From Caldifarciminota bacterium (GTDB taxonomy: Bacteria > Hydrothermota > Hydrothermia > B15-G9): a DNA stretch of 20,186 bases. Below the pieces are notes generated by a model, which did no database searches, was not told the DNA's origin, and saw only the letters and a list, made by a program, of their open reading frames with translations. The position numbers were made by a program, and so were the translations under genes. The stretch is taken from NCBI GenBank assembly GCA_027064565.1, contig JAMOPK010000053.1, positions 1 to 20,186 on the forward strand, read 5' to 3'. Positions 1 through 7,344 of the stretch are shown one piece after another (the first letter of the stretch is position 1; the number at the start of each line of letters is the position of its first letter).

Positions 1-756
1 GGAGCCACAGCCTGAGGAGCTTGAGTCCATCCTCGCCGAGGCCGAACAGCAGGCGGAGGTCGAGCTGGAACAAGCGAGGCCGCAGAAGCCCGAAGGTCCG
101 CTTTTCGAGGAGCCACAGCCTGAGGAGATCGAATCCATCCTCGCCCAGGCCGAACAGAAAGCGGAGGCTGAGTTGGAGCAGGCAAAACCGCAGAAGCCCG
201 AAGGTCCGCTTTTCGAGGAACCGCAGCCTGAGGAGCTTGAGTCCATCCTTGCCGAGGCCGAACAGCAGGCGGAGGCTGAGTTGGAACAGGCCGCACCTCA
301 GAAACCTGAAGGACCGCTTTTTGAGGAGCCACAGCCTGAGGAGATCGAATCCATCCTCGCCGAGGCCGAGCAGAAAGCAGAGGCTGAGTTGGAGCAGGCG
401 AAGCCGCAGAAACCTGAAGGTCCGCTTTTCGAGGAGCCACAGCCTGAGGAGCTTGAGTCCATCCTTGCCGAGGCCGAGCAGCAGGCGGAAGTCGAGCTGG
501 AGCAGGCGAGGCCGCAGAAGCCCGAAGGTCTGCTTTTCGAGGAACCACAGCCTGAGGAGCTTGAATCCATCCTTGCCGAGGCCGAGCAGCAGGCAGAGGC
601 TGAGTTGGAGCAGGCCGCACCTCAGAAGCCCGAAGGTCCGCTTTTCGAGGAGCCACAGCCTGAGGAGATCGAATCCATCCTCGCCGAGGCCGAGCAGCAG
701 GCGGAGGCCGAGCTGGAACAGGCCGCACCTCAGAAACCTGAAGGACCGCTTTTCGA
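1..756 (+). repeat. Tandem array of seven 108-bp units (36 codons each)
   Basis: Units begin at 1, 109, 217, 325, 433, 541 and 649, each opening GGAGCCACAGCC or a close variant, with a degenerate partial unit from 757. Differences between units are few and many are synonymous (GAG/GAA, CCG/CCT). Variable amino acids are at unit position 8 (L or I), 18 (Q or K), 21 (A or V) and 27 (A, K or R). The variants recur in a mosaic order rather than one by one: units 1 and 5 share V/R, units 2 and 4 share I/K/K, and units 3 and 6 share L/Q/A/A. The array probably continues to the left of the window. Confidence 0.97.
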
Positions 757-1255
757 GGAGCCGCAACCTGAAGAGAAAGAACACGAAGAGCTTGAGAAAC
801 TCATCCGTGCAGCGGATGAAGCCGAATCAAGGCTCAAGGAGAGGGCAAAAGAGCAGCCTGTCGCCGTTCCGACACCTGCACAGGAAGAGGTGTGGGAGGA
901 GATGCCCGAGGACATCAAAAAGGCCTTCCGCAGGATCGTTGCCGAAATACCGACCATCCGGTTTGCCTGTATCCTTGACCTTTTCAATAACCGCTGGGTG
1001 CACCATGAGTTAGAGGATCAGAACCCTGAGGAGATTCGCCAGACATTCGTGAACATCCTGCGCAGCAGTGAGATTGCATTGAACGGAGAACTCAACGAGG
1101 TCTTTGGACTCTCAGGCAAATACTCTTTCATGCTGTTTTCCTTCAAGGACAAAAAATACTACCTCGGCGTGAAGGTGGTGACAGCCGACAATCCGGTGGG
1201 AGCTATCAGGTTGACTGTGCGGGAGGTCATCAAAAAGCTGGAAAATATCCTCTAA
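2..1255 (+). CDS. Acidic 36-residue-repeat protein with C-terminal roadblock/LC7-like domain (5' end cut by window)
   Basis: The frame is open from the left edge, so the true start lies upstream. The visible 417 residues hold seven near-identical 36-residue units followed by a truncated eighth (from about nt 757). Each unit has a Glu/Ala-rich stretch likely to be helical (core ESILAEAEQQAEAELEQA) and a Pro-rich linker (PQKPEGPLFEEPQP). A spacer (EEKEHEELEKLIRAADEAES) leads into a C-terminal domain of about 120 residues from nt 890. Its helix-strand pattern (VAEIPTIRFACILD, then a helix, then SFMLFSFKDKKYYLGVKV and a last helix) looks like the roadblock/LC7 fold, which in bacteria (MglB-like) often acts as a dimeric partner of small Ras-like GTPases. 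No such GTPase gene is in this window. The function is unknown; the repeats suggest a scaffold or spacer. The stop overlaps the convergent radA stop. Coding frame is certain; the roadblock call is moderate. Confidence 0.8.
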   Translation, partial: EPQPEELESILAEAEQQAEVELEQARPQKPEGPLFEEPQPEEIESILAQAEQKAEAELEQAKPQKPEGPLFEEPQPEELESILAEAEQQAEAELEQAAPQKPEGPLFEEPQPEEIESILAEAEQKAEAELEQAKPQKPEGPLFEEPQPEELESILAEAEQQAEVELEQARPQKPEGLLFEEPQPEELESILAEAEQQAEAELEQAAPQKPEGPLFEEPQPEEIESILAEAEQQAEAELEQAAPQKPEGPLFEEPQPEEKEHEELEKLIRAADEAESRLKERAKEQPVAVPTPAQEEVWEEMPEDIKKAFRRIVAEIPTIRFACILDLFNNRWVHHELEDQNPEEIRQTFVNILRSSEIALNGELNEVFGLSGKYSFMLFSFKDKKYYLGVKVVTADNPVGAIRLTVREVIKKLENIL

Positions 1256-2601
1256 AATTCCAGATCGGCAAGGTTCCTGACAACAACGACCTCGATGTCA
1301 TCGACCTTTTCCTGAGTTGGGACAAACGCTTTTCTGAAGCCAAGCCTTGCGGCTTCCTGAAGCCTTAACCTGAGTCCCTTCACAGGCCTTATCTCGCCTC
1401 CGAGTCCTATTTCGCCCACATAGACCGAATCGGGAGGCAGGGGCACCCTTTTGAATGAGGATATGATTGCAAGTGCGACGCCGAGGTCGGCCCCCGGCTC
1501 GTCGGCCTTTATGCCGCCTGTGAGGTTGACAAACACATCGGCATTTCTGAGGATTATGCCCGTCCTGTTCTCGATGACCGCAAGGAGCATAGCAAGACGT
1601 TTGTGATCGAATCCCGTGGTGTTTCGCATCGGGACGGCAAATGGACTTGGTGACACAAGGGCCTGAGCTTCGACGAGGATTGGCCTGTTGCCCTCAAGCA
1701 AAGGAATGACCGATACCCCTATCCTCTGGCTCCGGTCCATCTTAGAGAGGAAGAATTCCGACGGATTTTTAACCTCTATCAGGCCGTTATAGGCCATTTC
1801 AAACACCCCGATCTCATCGGTGGAGCCGAACCTGTTTTTGATGGCCCTGAGTATCCTGAGGCCGATGTTCCTGTCTCCTTCCATGTAAAGCACGGCATCG
1901 ACCATGTGTTCAAGGGTTCTGGGACCGGCAAGTGTGCCGTCTTTGGTCACATGTCCAACAACGATGACGGCCGAGCCGGTGGATTTTGAGAATCGAAGGA
2001 GCATAGCCCCGCATTCCCTGACCTGTGTCACGCTGCCCGGTGCCGAAGGGACGTCCGGATTGTAAATCGTCTGGATGGAATCGATTATCAGGAGGTCAGG
2101 CTTGAGTTCCGAGGCGGCATCGAGGATGCGGCTTATATCCGATGCGGACATGGCAAAGATGGAATCGAGTTTTGCAGAAAGCCGTTGCGCCCGCATTTTC
2201 AACTGTCCAAGCGATTCCTCGGCTGTGACATAAACCACCCTGCGTCCTTCCCTGACTACTCTGTCGGCTATCTGGAGGGCGATGGTCGATTTCCCGATGC
2301 CGGGATCGCCGCCGATTATGTAGAACCCGCCTGCCACAATGCCACCGCCTAACACCCGGTCGAGTTCCTCGATCCCGGTTTTTATCCGCTGTTCCAACCG
2401 GGTTTCCACGCTGGAAAGAAGGATGGGGGCTGCATCGGCTTCAGCGACCCATGTGTGTTGTTCTGTCACGCCTCCACGCCCCTTTTTGCGTTTCGGCTCT
2501 TTGACCTCTTTAAACGAGTTCCATGAACCGCAGATAGGGCATCTGCCAAGCCATTTCGGGGACTCATAACCGCAGACCTGACAGACAAATTTGGAAGGCA
2601 T
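1252..2601 (-). CDS. radA: DNA repair protein RadA (Sms)
   Basis: 449 residues, the usual length. RadA is a RecA-related, hexameric helicase-like ATPase that helps extend and process recombination intermediates in the cytoplasm. Visible in order: an N-terminal zinc finger (C7, C10, C21, C24), Walker A GGDPGIGKST at 97-106, Walker B LLIID near 170-174, the RadA signature KNRFG at 255-259, and a C-terminal Lon-protease-like domain (GGIKADEPGADLGVALAI region). The ATG places the zinc finger at the very N-terminus, as expected. There is no Shine-Dalgarno sequence before it (upstream reads CAAGCAAATAAAATG). The upstream methyltransferase stop TAA is one base away, so translation probably depends on reinitiation. 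It is the last gene of the obg operon. Confidence 0.97.
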   Translation of the reverse strand: MPSKFVCQVCGYESPKWLGRCPICGSWNSFKEVKEPKRKKGRGGVTEQHTWVAEADAAPILLSSVETRLEQRIKTGIEELDRVLGGGIVAGGFYIIGGDPGIGKSTIALQIADRVVREGRRVVYVTAEESLGQLKMRAQRLSAKLDSIFAMSASDISRILDAASELKPDLLIIDSIQTIYNPDVPSAPGSVTQVRECGAMLLRFSKSTGSAVIVVGHVTKDGTLAGPRTLEHMVDAVLYMEGDRNIGLRILRAIKNRFGSTDEIGVFEMAYNGLIEVKNPSEFFLSKMDRSQRIGVSVIPLLEGNRPILVEAQALVSPSPFAVPMRNTTGFDHKRLAMLLAVIENRTGIILRNADVFVNLTGGIKADEPGADLGVALAIISSFKRVPLPPDSVYVGEIGLGGEIRPVKGLRLRLQEAARLGFRKAFVPTQEKVDDIEVVVVRNLADLEF

Positions 2602-2602
2602 T

Positions 2603-3340
2603 TTATTTGCTTGAATCGAGTTTTCTGGCGGTTATTATGATTTCAAGGTCTTCGGGCTGCACCGGGCGCATAATCGGCTCCTCGCCGCGGAACGGATCGC
2701 CGAAGATGCCCGTGACCTCGAATCCGCTGCATTTGATAAGCAGTTGAGCTTCACTTGGGAAGTAGAGCCTGACAGGATGAGTGAAATGATGCAAAATCTT
2801 GTTTATCTCGACGTCCGCACTCCACCTGATCGTGGAAGTGTTCAGGTCAAATTTGACATTTTCGCGCTTGAACTGCCTTGCTGCGTTCAGAAATGAAGCC
2901 AAAAGTTTACCTCCGGGCTTCAGAGAGCGATATGCGTTCCTGAGGATGGCGAAATCATCCTCGTCTTTGCCGGAATCTCCAAGCACAACGAACATCAGGA
3001 TCACGGCATCATATTCGTCCTGAACATAAAATTTTCTGATGTCATCCACACGGAAATCGATTTCCAGCCCGAGCTGCTGTGCACGTGCGGATGCCGCTTT
3101 GATCAGGGCCGGTGAGATGTCCACACCGGTGACCTGATAGCCACGTTTTGCAAGCTCGATGGCATGGCGCCCCTCACCGCATCCCATATCGAGTATTTTC
3201 ATGCCGGGCTTCAATTCGAGCACACGCTCGACGAAGTCCGCCTCGGGCATGCTCTTTTTGATAAGCTCATCACGTTTTGAGAGATACGTGAGGGCGAATT
3301 GATCCACGAGCCATGGAGACGGTATCTTACGAATTATCAT
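2603..3340 (-). CDS. Class I SAM-dependent methyltransferase
   Basis: 245 residues. SAM-binding motif I is clear (KILDMGCGEGRHAIELA, about 48-64), followed by motif II (VTGVDIS, D74) and the fold's later strands (DAVILMFVVLGD; SLKPGGKLLASF). Family members methylate small molecules, lipids or proteins; nothing here shows the substrate. The ATG is preceded by AGGAG with about 10 nt spacing (AGGAGACTCAGAAAAATG) and overlaps the end of the HEAT-repeat gene by 14 nt. Its stop is one base before radA. Membership in the obg-radA operon gives no direct hint of function. Enzyme class is sure, target unknown. Confidence 0.9.
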   Translation of the reverse strand: MIIRKIPSPWLVDQFALTYLSKRDELIKKSMPEADFVERVLELKPGMKILDMGCGEGRHAIELAKRGYQVTGVDISPALIKAASARAQQLGLEIDFRVDDIRKFYVQDEYDAVILMFVVLGDSGKDEDDFAILRNAYRSLKPGGKLLASFLNAARQFKRENVKFDLNTSTIRWSADVEINKILHHFTHPVRLYFPSEAQLLIKCSGFEVTGIFGDPFRGEEPIMRPVQPEDLEIIITARKLDSSK

Positions 3341-3878
3341 TTTTCTGAGTCTCCTGAGCTGGCCTTATTTTTTCGATTAGATCAAATTCCTTGAGGCTTT
3401 TGAGCATATTCTCGAGGATCACCTTCTCCTCAATCGAGAGCTTCTCACTGAGAGAAGCATTCTTACTGATAAGTTTAGCCAGTGCCACACTGGCCCTTGC
3501 TTTCACTGTTTCGTTTCTCTCGTTTAACAGTTCTTTAAGCCTGTCAAAAGCATCTTCGTCGCCGATCTCGCCCAACACAAACGATGCGACTGCCCGCACA
3601 TACCAATAACCTTCGTCAAGAAGTGGCCTAACCCTGTCCGCAACGTCCATCCCAAAAGTTATAAGCGCCTGAGCCGCTTTCTCCCTGAGGTGCCAGCTCT
3701 CGCTGTGGAGCAACTCAACGAGCTTATCGACATCCTTTTTTTCCAGAAGGATGTCGACTGCAGACAACCGCTTCGTTAAATCCTTAGACCTGAGAAGATC
3801 ATCGACTTCGTTTTTGGGCTTTCTGCTCACGCTTCCTCGTTTTGTTGTTTTTCTTGACGTTTTAGTTCTACCAGCCAT
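3327..3878 (-). CDS. Small HEAT-repeat protein
   Basis: 183 residues from the ATG. The body shows paired-helix HEAT/PBS-lyase-type repeats: LSAVDILLEKKDVDKLVELL, then SWHLREKAAQALITFG, WYVRAVASFVLGEIGD and ETVKARASVALAKLI. Such proteins are usually adaptors or scaffolds, and no catalytic residues are seen. The first 20 residues are very basic (MAGRTKTSRKTTKRG). Two starts are possible. The ATG at 3878 has a strong GGAGG 9-10 nt upstream but overlaps obg by 52 nt. A GTG at 3830 forms the overlap GTGA with the obg stop and has GAGGAAG just before it, giving a 167-residue protein without the basic tail. It lies between obg and a methyltransferase in one operon. The partner is unknown. Confidence 0.82.
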   Translation of the reverse strand: MAGRTKTSRKTTKRGSVSRKPKNEVDDLLRSKDLTKRLSAVDILLEKKDVDKLVELLHSESWHLREKAAQALITFGMDVADRVRPLLDEGYWYVRAVASFVLGEIGDEDAFDRLKELLNERNETVKARASVALAKLISKNASLSEKLSIEEKVILENMLKSLKEFDLIEKIRPAQETQKNDNS

Positions 3879-4864
3879 CTTTTAATGCCCTCCTTCAGCT
3901 CTTTTATCCCCCACCCCAGAAGCGCTGAAACCGCATAAATCTCCTCCTCAGCATCGATAAGCCTGCGTGGATCAACATCCTCATCCAGCAGGTCAATTTT
4001 GTTCAAAACAACAATTCTCGGCTTGTTCAGAAGTGCAGGATCATAAGCCTCAAGTTCGGCCTTAAGTTTACGGTAATGATCCTGCGGGTTATCCGCTGCG
4101 TCAAGGACAAAAACCAGCAACCTCGTCCGCTGAATGTGCCGCAGGAAGTCCAGTCCCATTCCCCGTCCTTCATGTGCACCCTCGATTATTCCAGGGATAT
4201 CGACCACAGCGAAGGAAATTTCGAAATCCTCATCCTTCACCATCCCGAGATTCGGCGTCACGGTGGTAAACGGGTAATCTGCAATCTTTCCGCTGGACCC
4301 AGAGATAGCCCTGAGTAGCGTCGTTTTCCCGGAGTTCGGAAATCCGACAAGTCCGACATCCCCAAGAAGTTTCAGTTCAAGTCTGAGCCATCTTTCCTCG
4401 CCTTCGGTTCCCGGCTCGGCTATCCTCGGCGTTCGCCGCTGTGGAGTCGCGAACCTCGCATTGCCGCGCCCGCCTTTCCCGCCTTTTGCCACAAGCAGTT
4501 TCTGGCCGTGACGGGTGATCTCGCCGATGACTTCACCGGTGATGTCATCGTAAACTATTGTGCCAAGTGGCACCCTGATGTAAACATCTTTGCCCTTCCT
4601 GCCGTGCTTTTTCTGCGGGCCGCCCGGACGGCCATCCTCCGCCCTGAATATCCTGTTGTAACGGAAATCGAGGAGCGTCTTCAGGGAGCGATCGCCGACG
4701 AGGTAAACGCTGCCGCCATCGCCGCCGTCTCCGCCGTCAGGCCCACCGCGCGGAACAAACGCCTCACGTCTGAAATGCACCATGCCATCACCGCCTTTCC
4801 CGGCGATGACACGTATTTTTGCTCGATCAACAAAAACCCGCTTTGCCTCTTTCGCTCTGCTCAT
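3827..4864 (-). CDS. obg: GTPase Obg (CgtA), ribosome assembly
   Basis: 345 residues. Obg binds the 50S subunit and couples ribosome assembly to GTP and stress status. An N-terminal glycine-rich Obg domain (GKGGDG, GGPDGGDGGDGGS, KGGKGGRGN) spans about 1-160. The G domain follows: G1 GFPNSGKTT 174-182, DYPFTT switch I, G3 DIPG 222-225, G4 NKID 288-291 and G5 SAL 313-315. The C-terminal OCT domain of some Obg proteins is absent, as in E. coli-type lineages with different tails. I chose the ATG at 4864 over an in-frame ATG at 4936, because the extra 24 residues are unlike Obg and would start upstream of the promoter -10/-35 at 4884-4912. First gene of the operon with the HEAT protein, methyltransferase and radA. 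Confidence 0.96.
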   Translation of the reverse strand: MSRAKEAKRVFVDRAKIRVIAGKGGDGMVHFRREAFVPRGGPDGGDGGDGGSVYLVGDRSLKTLLDFRYNRIFRAEDGRPGGPQKKHGRKGKDVYIRVPLGTIVYDDITGEVIGEITRHGQKLLVAKGGKGGRGNARFATPQRRTPRIAEPGTEGEERWLRLELKLLGDVGLVGFPNSGKTTLLRAISGSSGKIADYPFTTVTPNLGMVKDEDFEISFAVVDIPGIIEGAHEGRGMGLDFLRHIQRTRLLVFVLDAADNPQDHYRKLKAELEAYDPALLNKPRIVVLNKIDLLDEDVDPRRLIDAEEEIYAVSALLGWGIKELKEGIKRWLVELKRQEKQQNEEA

Positions 4865-4869
4865 ATTGT

Positions 4870-4884
4870 TTTCCCGTCGGGAAA
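4870..4884. promoter_or_regulatory. Perfect 7+1+7 inverted repeat over the obg promoter start site
   Basis: TTTCCCG-T-CGGGAAA is a perfect dyad of 15 bp. It touches the last base of the -10 box, covers the predicted transcription start and ends 5 nt before the obg ATG, over the presumed ribosome binding site (minus strand ACGGGAAAACAATATG). It could be a repressor operator; as RNA, a shorter hairpin (UUUCC/GGAAA) could mask the ribosome binding site. I saw no second copy in the window. Confidence 0.5.
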
Positions 4885-4912
4885 TTTTAATTGCTGGCTC
4901 TAAGAAAATCAA
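4884..4912 (-). promoter_or_regulatory. Sigma70-type promoter of the obg operon
   Basis: On the minus strand TTGATT (4912-4907) is followed after exactly 17 nt by TAAAAT (4889-4884). That is 4/6 and 5/6 matches to TTGACA and TATAAT with ideal spacing. The predicted start of transcription is near 4877, giving a leader of about 13 nt before the obg ATG. This is the only good two-box promoter I find in the window. Confidence 0.65.
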
Positions 4913-4952
4913 TCTGAAGCAGAACCATTGCTGCATATCGTTTAGGGCATTT

Positions 4953-7091
4953 TTACACTTTGCTGAGGTTGGCGTATTCCAGAACGAGGGTTTTTACGCC
5001 CACGGGGAATCGGATAATGGCTTTCCCGTCTTTTATCTTGAGGATCTCACCCCGTCCGAAAAACTGGTGATACACGATGTCGCCGGGCTTAAAGGGCTGA
5101 GAAGATTCAGATCGAGAATCGGAGGCACTGCTCGCGGAACTTTCCTCTTCCTCGAGGCCATAACCCAACCACACAATAGCATCTTCCGGCAGTTCATCGA
5201 GAAATGGGGATGGTTCAAGCTCTCCCATCGGCCTGATGCTCATGTAACGCGGGAAAGTTATGTAAACCTCCTCTTTGGCCCTTGTAATCGCCACGTGAAG
5301 GAGTCTCCTTTCCTCTTCTACCTGCTCCTGAGACGTGAAAGAGCGATAATGTGGAAACACGGAATCCACCACGCCGATTATGATAACCACCGGGAATTCG
5401 AGACCTTTTGCCGTGTGGACGGTCATCAGGCTGACCACGCCGGCATTCTCATCCCATTCATCAATGTCCGTTTTGAGGGATACAGCTGAGAGATAGGACT
5501 CAAGCGACCCGTCTTCATTCTCCTCAACGAAAGATTTTATCGAGCCGAGAAGTTCCATGACGTTCTCCCGCCGGCTCTCGACCTCGGATTCGGTCTGTGC
5601 GCTCCTGTTGAGATACTCGAAATAGTCTGTCTCCTCGACAACAACCTTCGCGATCTGGTAAGCATCCATTGTGGATGCCAATTCTCTGAACCTCTCAATC
5701 GTCTGGACAAAGTTCCTGAGTCTGTTGATGGTCAAAGGCCTCAACATCTTCTGCTCGATCGACAGGAGGATTGCGTTAAAAAACGATATACCATTGTGTT
5801 CCGAAAAGTCCTGGATGAACTTGACCGTCCTCATCCCGATCCCGCGGGGCGGCACATTCAGTATCCTCCTGAGCGAGACAGTGTCCTCCGGATTTACGAT
5901 CAGCTTGAGGTAGGCGAGGATGTCCTTGATTTCTTTTCTTTCGTAAAATTTCATCCCTCCCACCACCGTGTAAGGGATGTTCCTTGCACGCAATGCCTGC
6001 TCGATTGCGCGGCTCTGGGCGTTCGTGCGGTAAAGGATCAAAAAATGGGAATAAGGGCGGCCGCTTTTGACGATGATCTCTGCCACCCTTCTGGCCTCAT
6101 CGTCTTCGTCCCGACATTCGATTATCGGTATCTTTTTTCCCACAGGGTTTTCCGTCCACAAAGTCTTGCCCTTGCGGAGCACGTTGTGTGAGACCAGAGT
6201 CGATGCCGCCTTCAGTATCGTCTGAGTTGATCGGTAATTTTGTTCCAGCCTGATGACGGTGGTATTCGGGAAATCCCGCTCGAAATCGAGGATGTTGTTG
6301 ATATCAGCGCCCCGAAAGCCGTAGATGGCCTGATCCTCGTCCCCCACGACGAAGATGTTGCCGTGCACCTGTGACAGGTGTTTCAGAATGACATATTGTG
6401 AGCGGTTGGTGTCCTGATATTCGTCAACGTGAATGTATTTGAACCGCTTGGAATAACTTTTTGCCACATCCGGAAACTTCTCAAATAGCTCAATAGTTTT
6501 GAGCAGGATATCATCGAAGTCGAGGGCGTTAGCATCCTTTAGAGCTTCCTGATACCTCTGAAACAGCTTAGCTTCAATATCGTTTTCCGGGACATAGCGT
6601 CCGTTTTTGAAACGGCTGATCTTGGACGCCATGCTGCGGGGGTTTTCCGACCAGCCCCGCCCCATCAGCGACTTGAGCAGAGTTGCCTGATCCGTTCGGT
6701 CGTAAATTGTAAAATTTCGATTGTAACCTAAAAGGTCGATGTGCCACCGAAGTATCCGGACGCAGATCGAGTGGAACGTGCCCATCCATAGGCCTCTCGG
6801 CTCGCCGTTGAGCAGGTTTGCAATACGTCTTTTCATCTGTTCAGCAGCTTTGTTGGTGAATGTCATGGCGAGAATTCGATATGGTGAGACGCCTTTGACC
6901 CCGATCAGGTATGCGATCCTGTAGGTCAGCACACGCGTTTTGCCCGACCCTGCGCCGGCGATGACAAGAACCGGCCCCTCTGTCGTGAGAACCGCCTGAC
7001 GTTGAGCATCGTTGAGCTGTGAGAGCAGTTTTTTCTCGTCTATGTGGAAGAAAAGTTCGTCGAACATGGCTGGAAAGGGTAAAGCCCACAT
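4953..7091 (-). CDS. pcrA: ATP-dependent DNA helicase, UvrD/PcrA type (superfamily 1A)
   Basis: 712 residues, normal for PcrA/UvrD, 3'-5' helicases of nucleotide excision and mismatch repair and replication-transcription conflict. Motifs in order: Q-motif LNDAQRQAV (26-34), Walker A AGAGSGKT (45-52), Ia MTFTNKAAEQM, II DEYQDTN (223-229), III VVGDEDQAIYGFRGAD, IV LEQNYRST, V VSLMTVHTAKGLEFPVV and VI EEERRLLHVAITRAKE. A C-terminal Tudor-like PcrA tail (667-712, GDIVYHQFFGRGEI...GVKTLVLEYANLSKV) favours PcrA/UvrD over Rep. The start is uncertain: the ATG at 7091 and an in-frame ATG at 7067 (MFDELFF) both lack a Shine-Dalgarno sequence. It is transcribed alone, 88 nt upstream of the obg start. 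Confidence 0.96.
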   Translation of the reverse strand: MWALPFPAMFDELFFHIDEKKLLSQLNDAQRQAVLTTEGPVLVIAGAGSGKTRVLTYRIAYLIGVKGVSPYRILAMTFTNKAAEQMKRRIANLLNGEPRGLWMGTFHSICVRILRWHIDLLGYNRNFTIYDRTDQATLLKSLMGRGWSENPRSMASKISRFKNGRYVPENDIEAKLFQRYQEALKDANALDFDDILLKTIELFEKFPDVAKSYSKRFKYIHVDEYQDTNRSQYVILKHLSQVHGNIFVVGDEDQAIYGFRGADINNILDFERDFPNTTVIRLEQNYRSTQTILKAASTLVSHNVLRKGKTLWTENPVGKKIPIIECRDEDDEARRVAEIIVKSGRPYSHFLILYRTNAQSRAIEQALRARNIPYTVVGGMKFYERKEIKDILAYLKLIVNPEDTVSLRRILNVPPRGIGMRTVKFIQDFSEHNGISFFNAILLSIEQKMLRPLTINRLRNFVQTIERFRELASTMDAYQIAKVVVEETDYFEYLNRSAQTESEVESRRENVMELLGSIKSFVEENEDGSLESYLSAVSLKTDIDEWDENAGVVSLMTVHTAKGLEFPVVIIIGVVDSVFPHYRSFTSQEQVEEERRLLHVAITRAKEEVYITFPRYMSIRPMGELEPSPFLDELPEDAIVWLGYGLEEEESSASSASDSRSESSQPFKPGDIVYHQFFGRGEILKIKDGKAIIRFPVGVKTLVLEYANLSKV

Positions 7092-7102
7092 TCGGGAAGG
7101 TC

Positions 7103-7122
7103 AACGGGCCGAATTGGCCGTT
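7103..7122. other. Inverted repeat in the helicase leader
   Basis: AACGGGCCGAATTGGCCGTT forms a seven-base-pair stem (AACGG.CC with GGCCGTT) with one bulged G and a GAATT loop. It lies 11 nt before the upstream helicase start. No T-run follows on either strand, so it is not a simple terminator. It could be an operator or a leader hairpin. Confidence 0.35.
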
Positions 7123-7164
7123 AAAACCTCCCGGTTTAAAAGATGAAATCGCTCCGAAATGCCG

Positions 7165-7193
7165 TTCTTATCGCTCTCATCGCCGCAGGTCAA
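7165..7193 (-). promoter_or_regulatory. pcrA: Weak candidate promoter for the helicase gene
   Basis: On the minus strand TTGACC (7193-7188, 5/6) lies 17 nt before TAAGAA (7170-7165, only 3/6). Spacing is right but the -10 box is poor. It is the best pair I can find in the 253-bp gap. The rest of that gap (7092-7344) shows no supportable gene. Confidence 0.25.
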
Positions 7194-7325
7194 AGGGGCC
7201 CAACCTGCCGAATGGCAAATGTCCTCTCATCGAGGAGATGTTTAAAACAGGGGTTCAATTTTCGAGCATTCCCGCCTGGAAGCTGGCGGCAAGGGATAAG
7301 CTTTTCCCACTGAGATCGGGCAATT

Positions 7326-7342
7326 CGGTTATAATTAAACCG
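7326..7342 (+). promoter_or_regulatory. -10 box inside a small dyad, immediately before ykoE
   Basis: A perfect TATAAT sits at 7330-7335. It is embedded in the inverted repeat CGGTT-ATAATTA-AACCG (7326-7342). No convincing -35 box is present at 16-18 nt. The start codon at 7345 is only 9 nt past the -10 box and there is no Shine-Dalgarno sequence, so the transcript would be leaderless or nearly so. Confidence 0.45.
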
Positions 7343-7344
7343 CT

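Noticed and set aside
298..987. Antisense Ser/Cys-rich open frames across the repeats
   Set aside because: They are the reverse reading of the same repeat units and have no domain, start signal or operon context.
21..1013. A 330-codon Arg/Ser-rich open frame on the plus strand overlapping the repeat gene
   Set aside because: The 108-bp unit is a multiple of three, so one stop-free alternative frame is open through the whole array. The composition is low-complexity, there is no ribosome binding site, and the other frame continues into a plausible folded domain.
1336..1356. Hairpin GAAGCC/GGCTTC as terminator after the repeat gene
   Set aside because: It sits inside radA codons, has a nine-base loop and no T-run.
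4865..4936. In-frame N-terminal extension of Obg to the ATG at 4936
   Set aside because: The extra 24 residues are not Obg-like and would place the start upstream of the promoter boxes.
4921..4940. Hairpin GCAG/CTGC between the helicase and obg as terminator
   Set aside because: Only four base pairs and no T-run.
7143..7340. A 55-codon frame and a neighbouring frame in the 253-bp gap with faint likeness to a low-molecular-weight phosphatase (PTCRMA, FRAFPPGS) or a nucleotidyltransferase (LIAAGQRG, LPNGKCPLIEEMF)
   Set aside because: The likeness needs frame changes and fits two unrelated families equally badly. It is probably chance, though a translated search of this gap would settle whether it is a decayed gene.
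7300..7344. TPP riboswitch before ykoE (a CTGAGA at 7310-7315)
   Set aside because: The other conserved TPP parts (the CTGGATAATGCCAG-like arm and GCGTAGGGA) are missing and the space before the start is too short.
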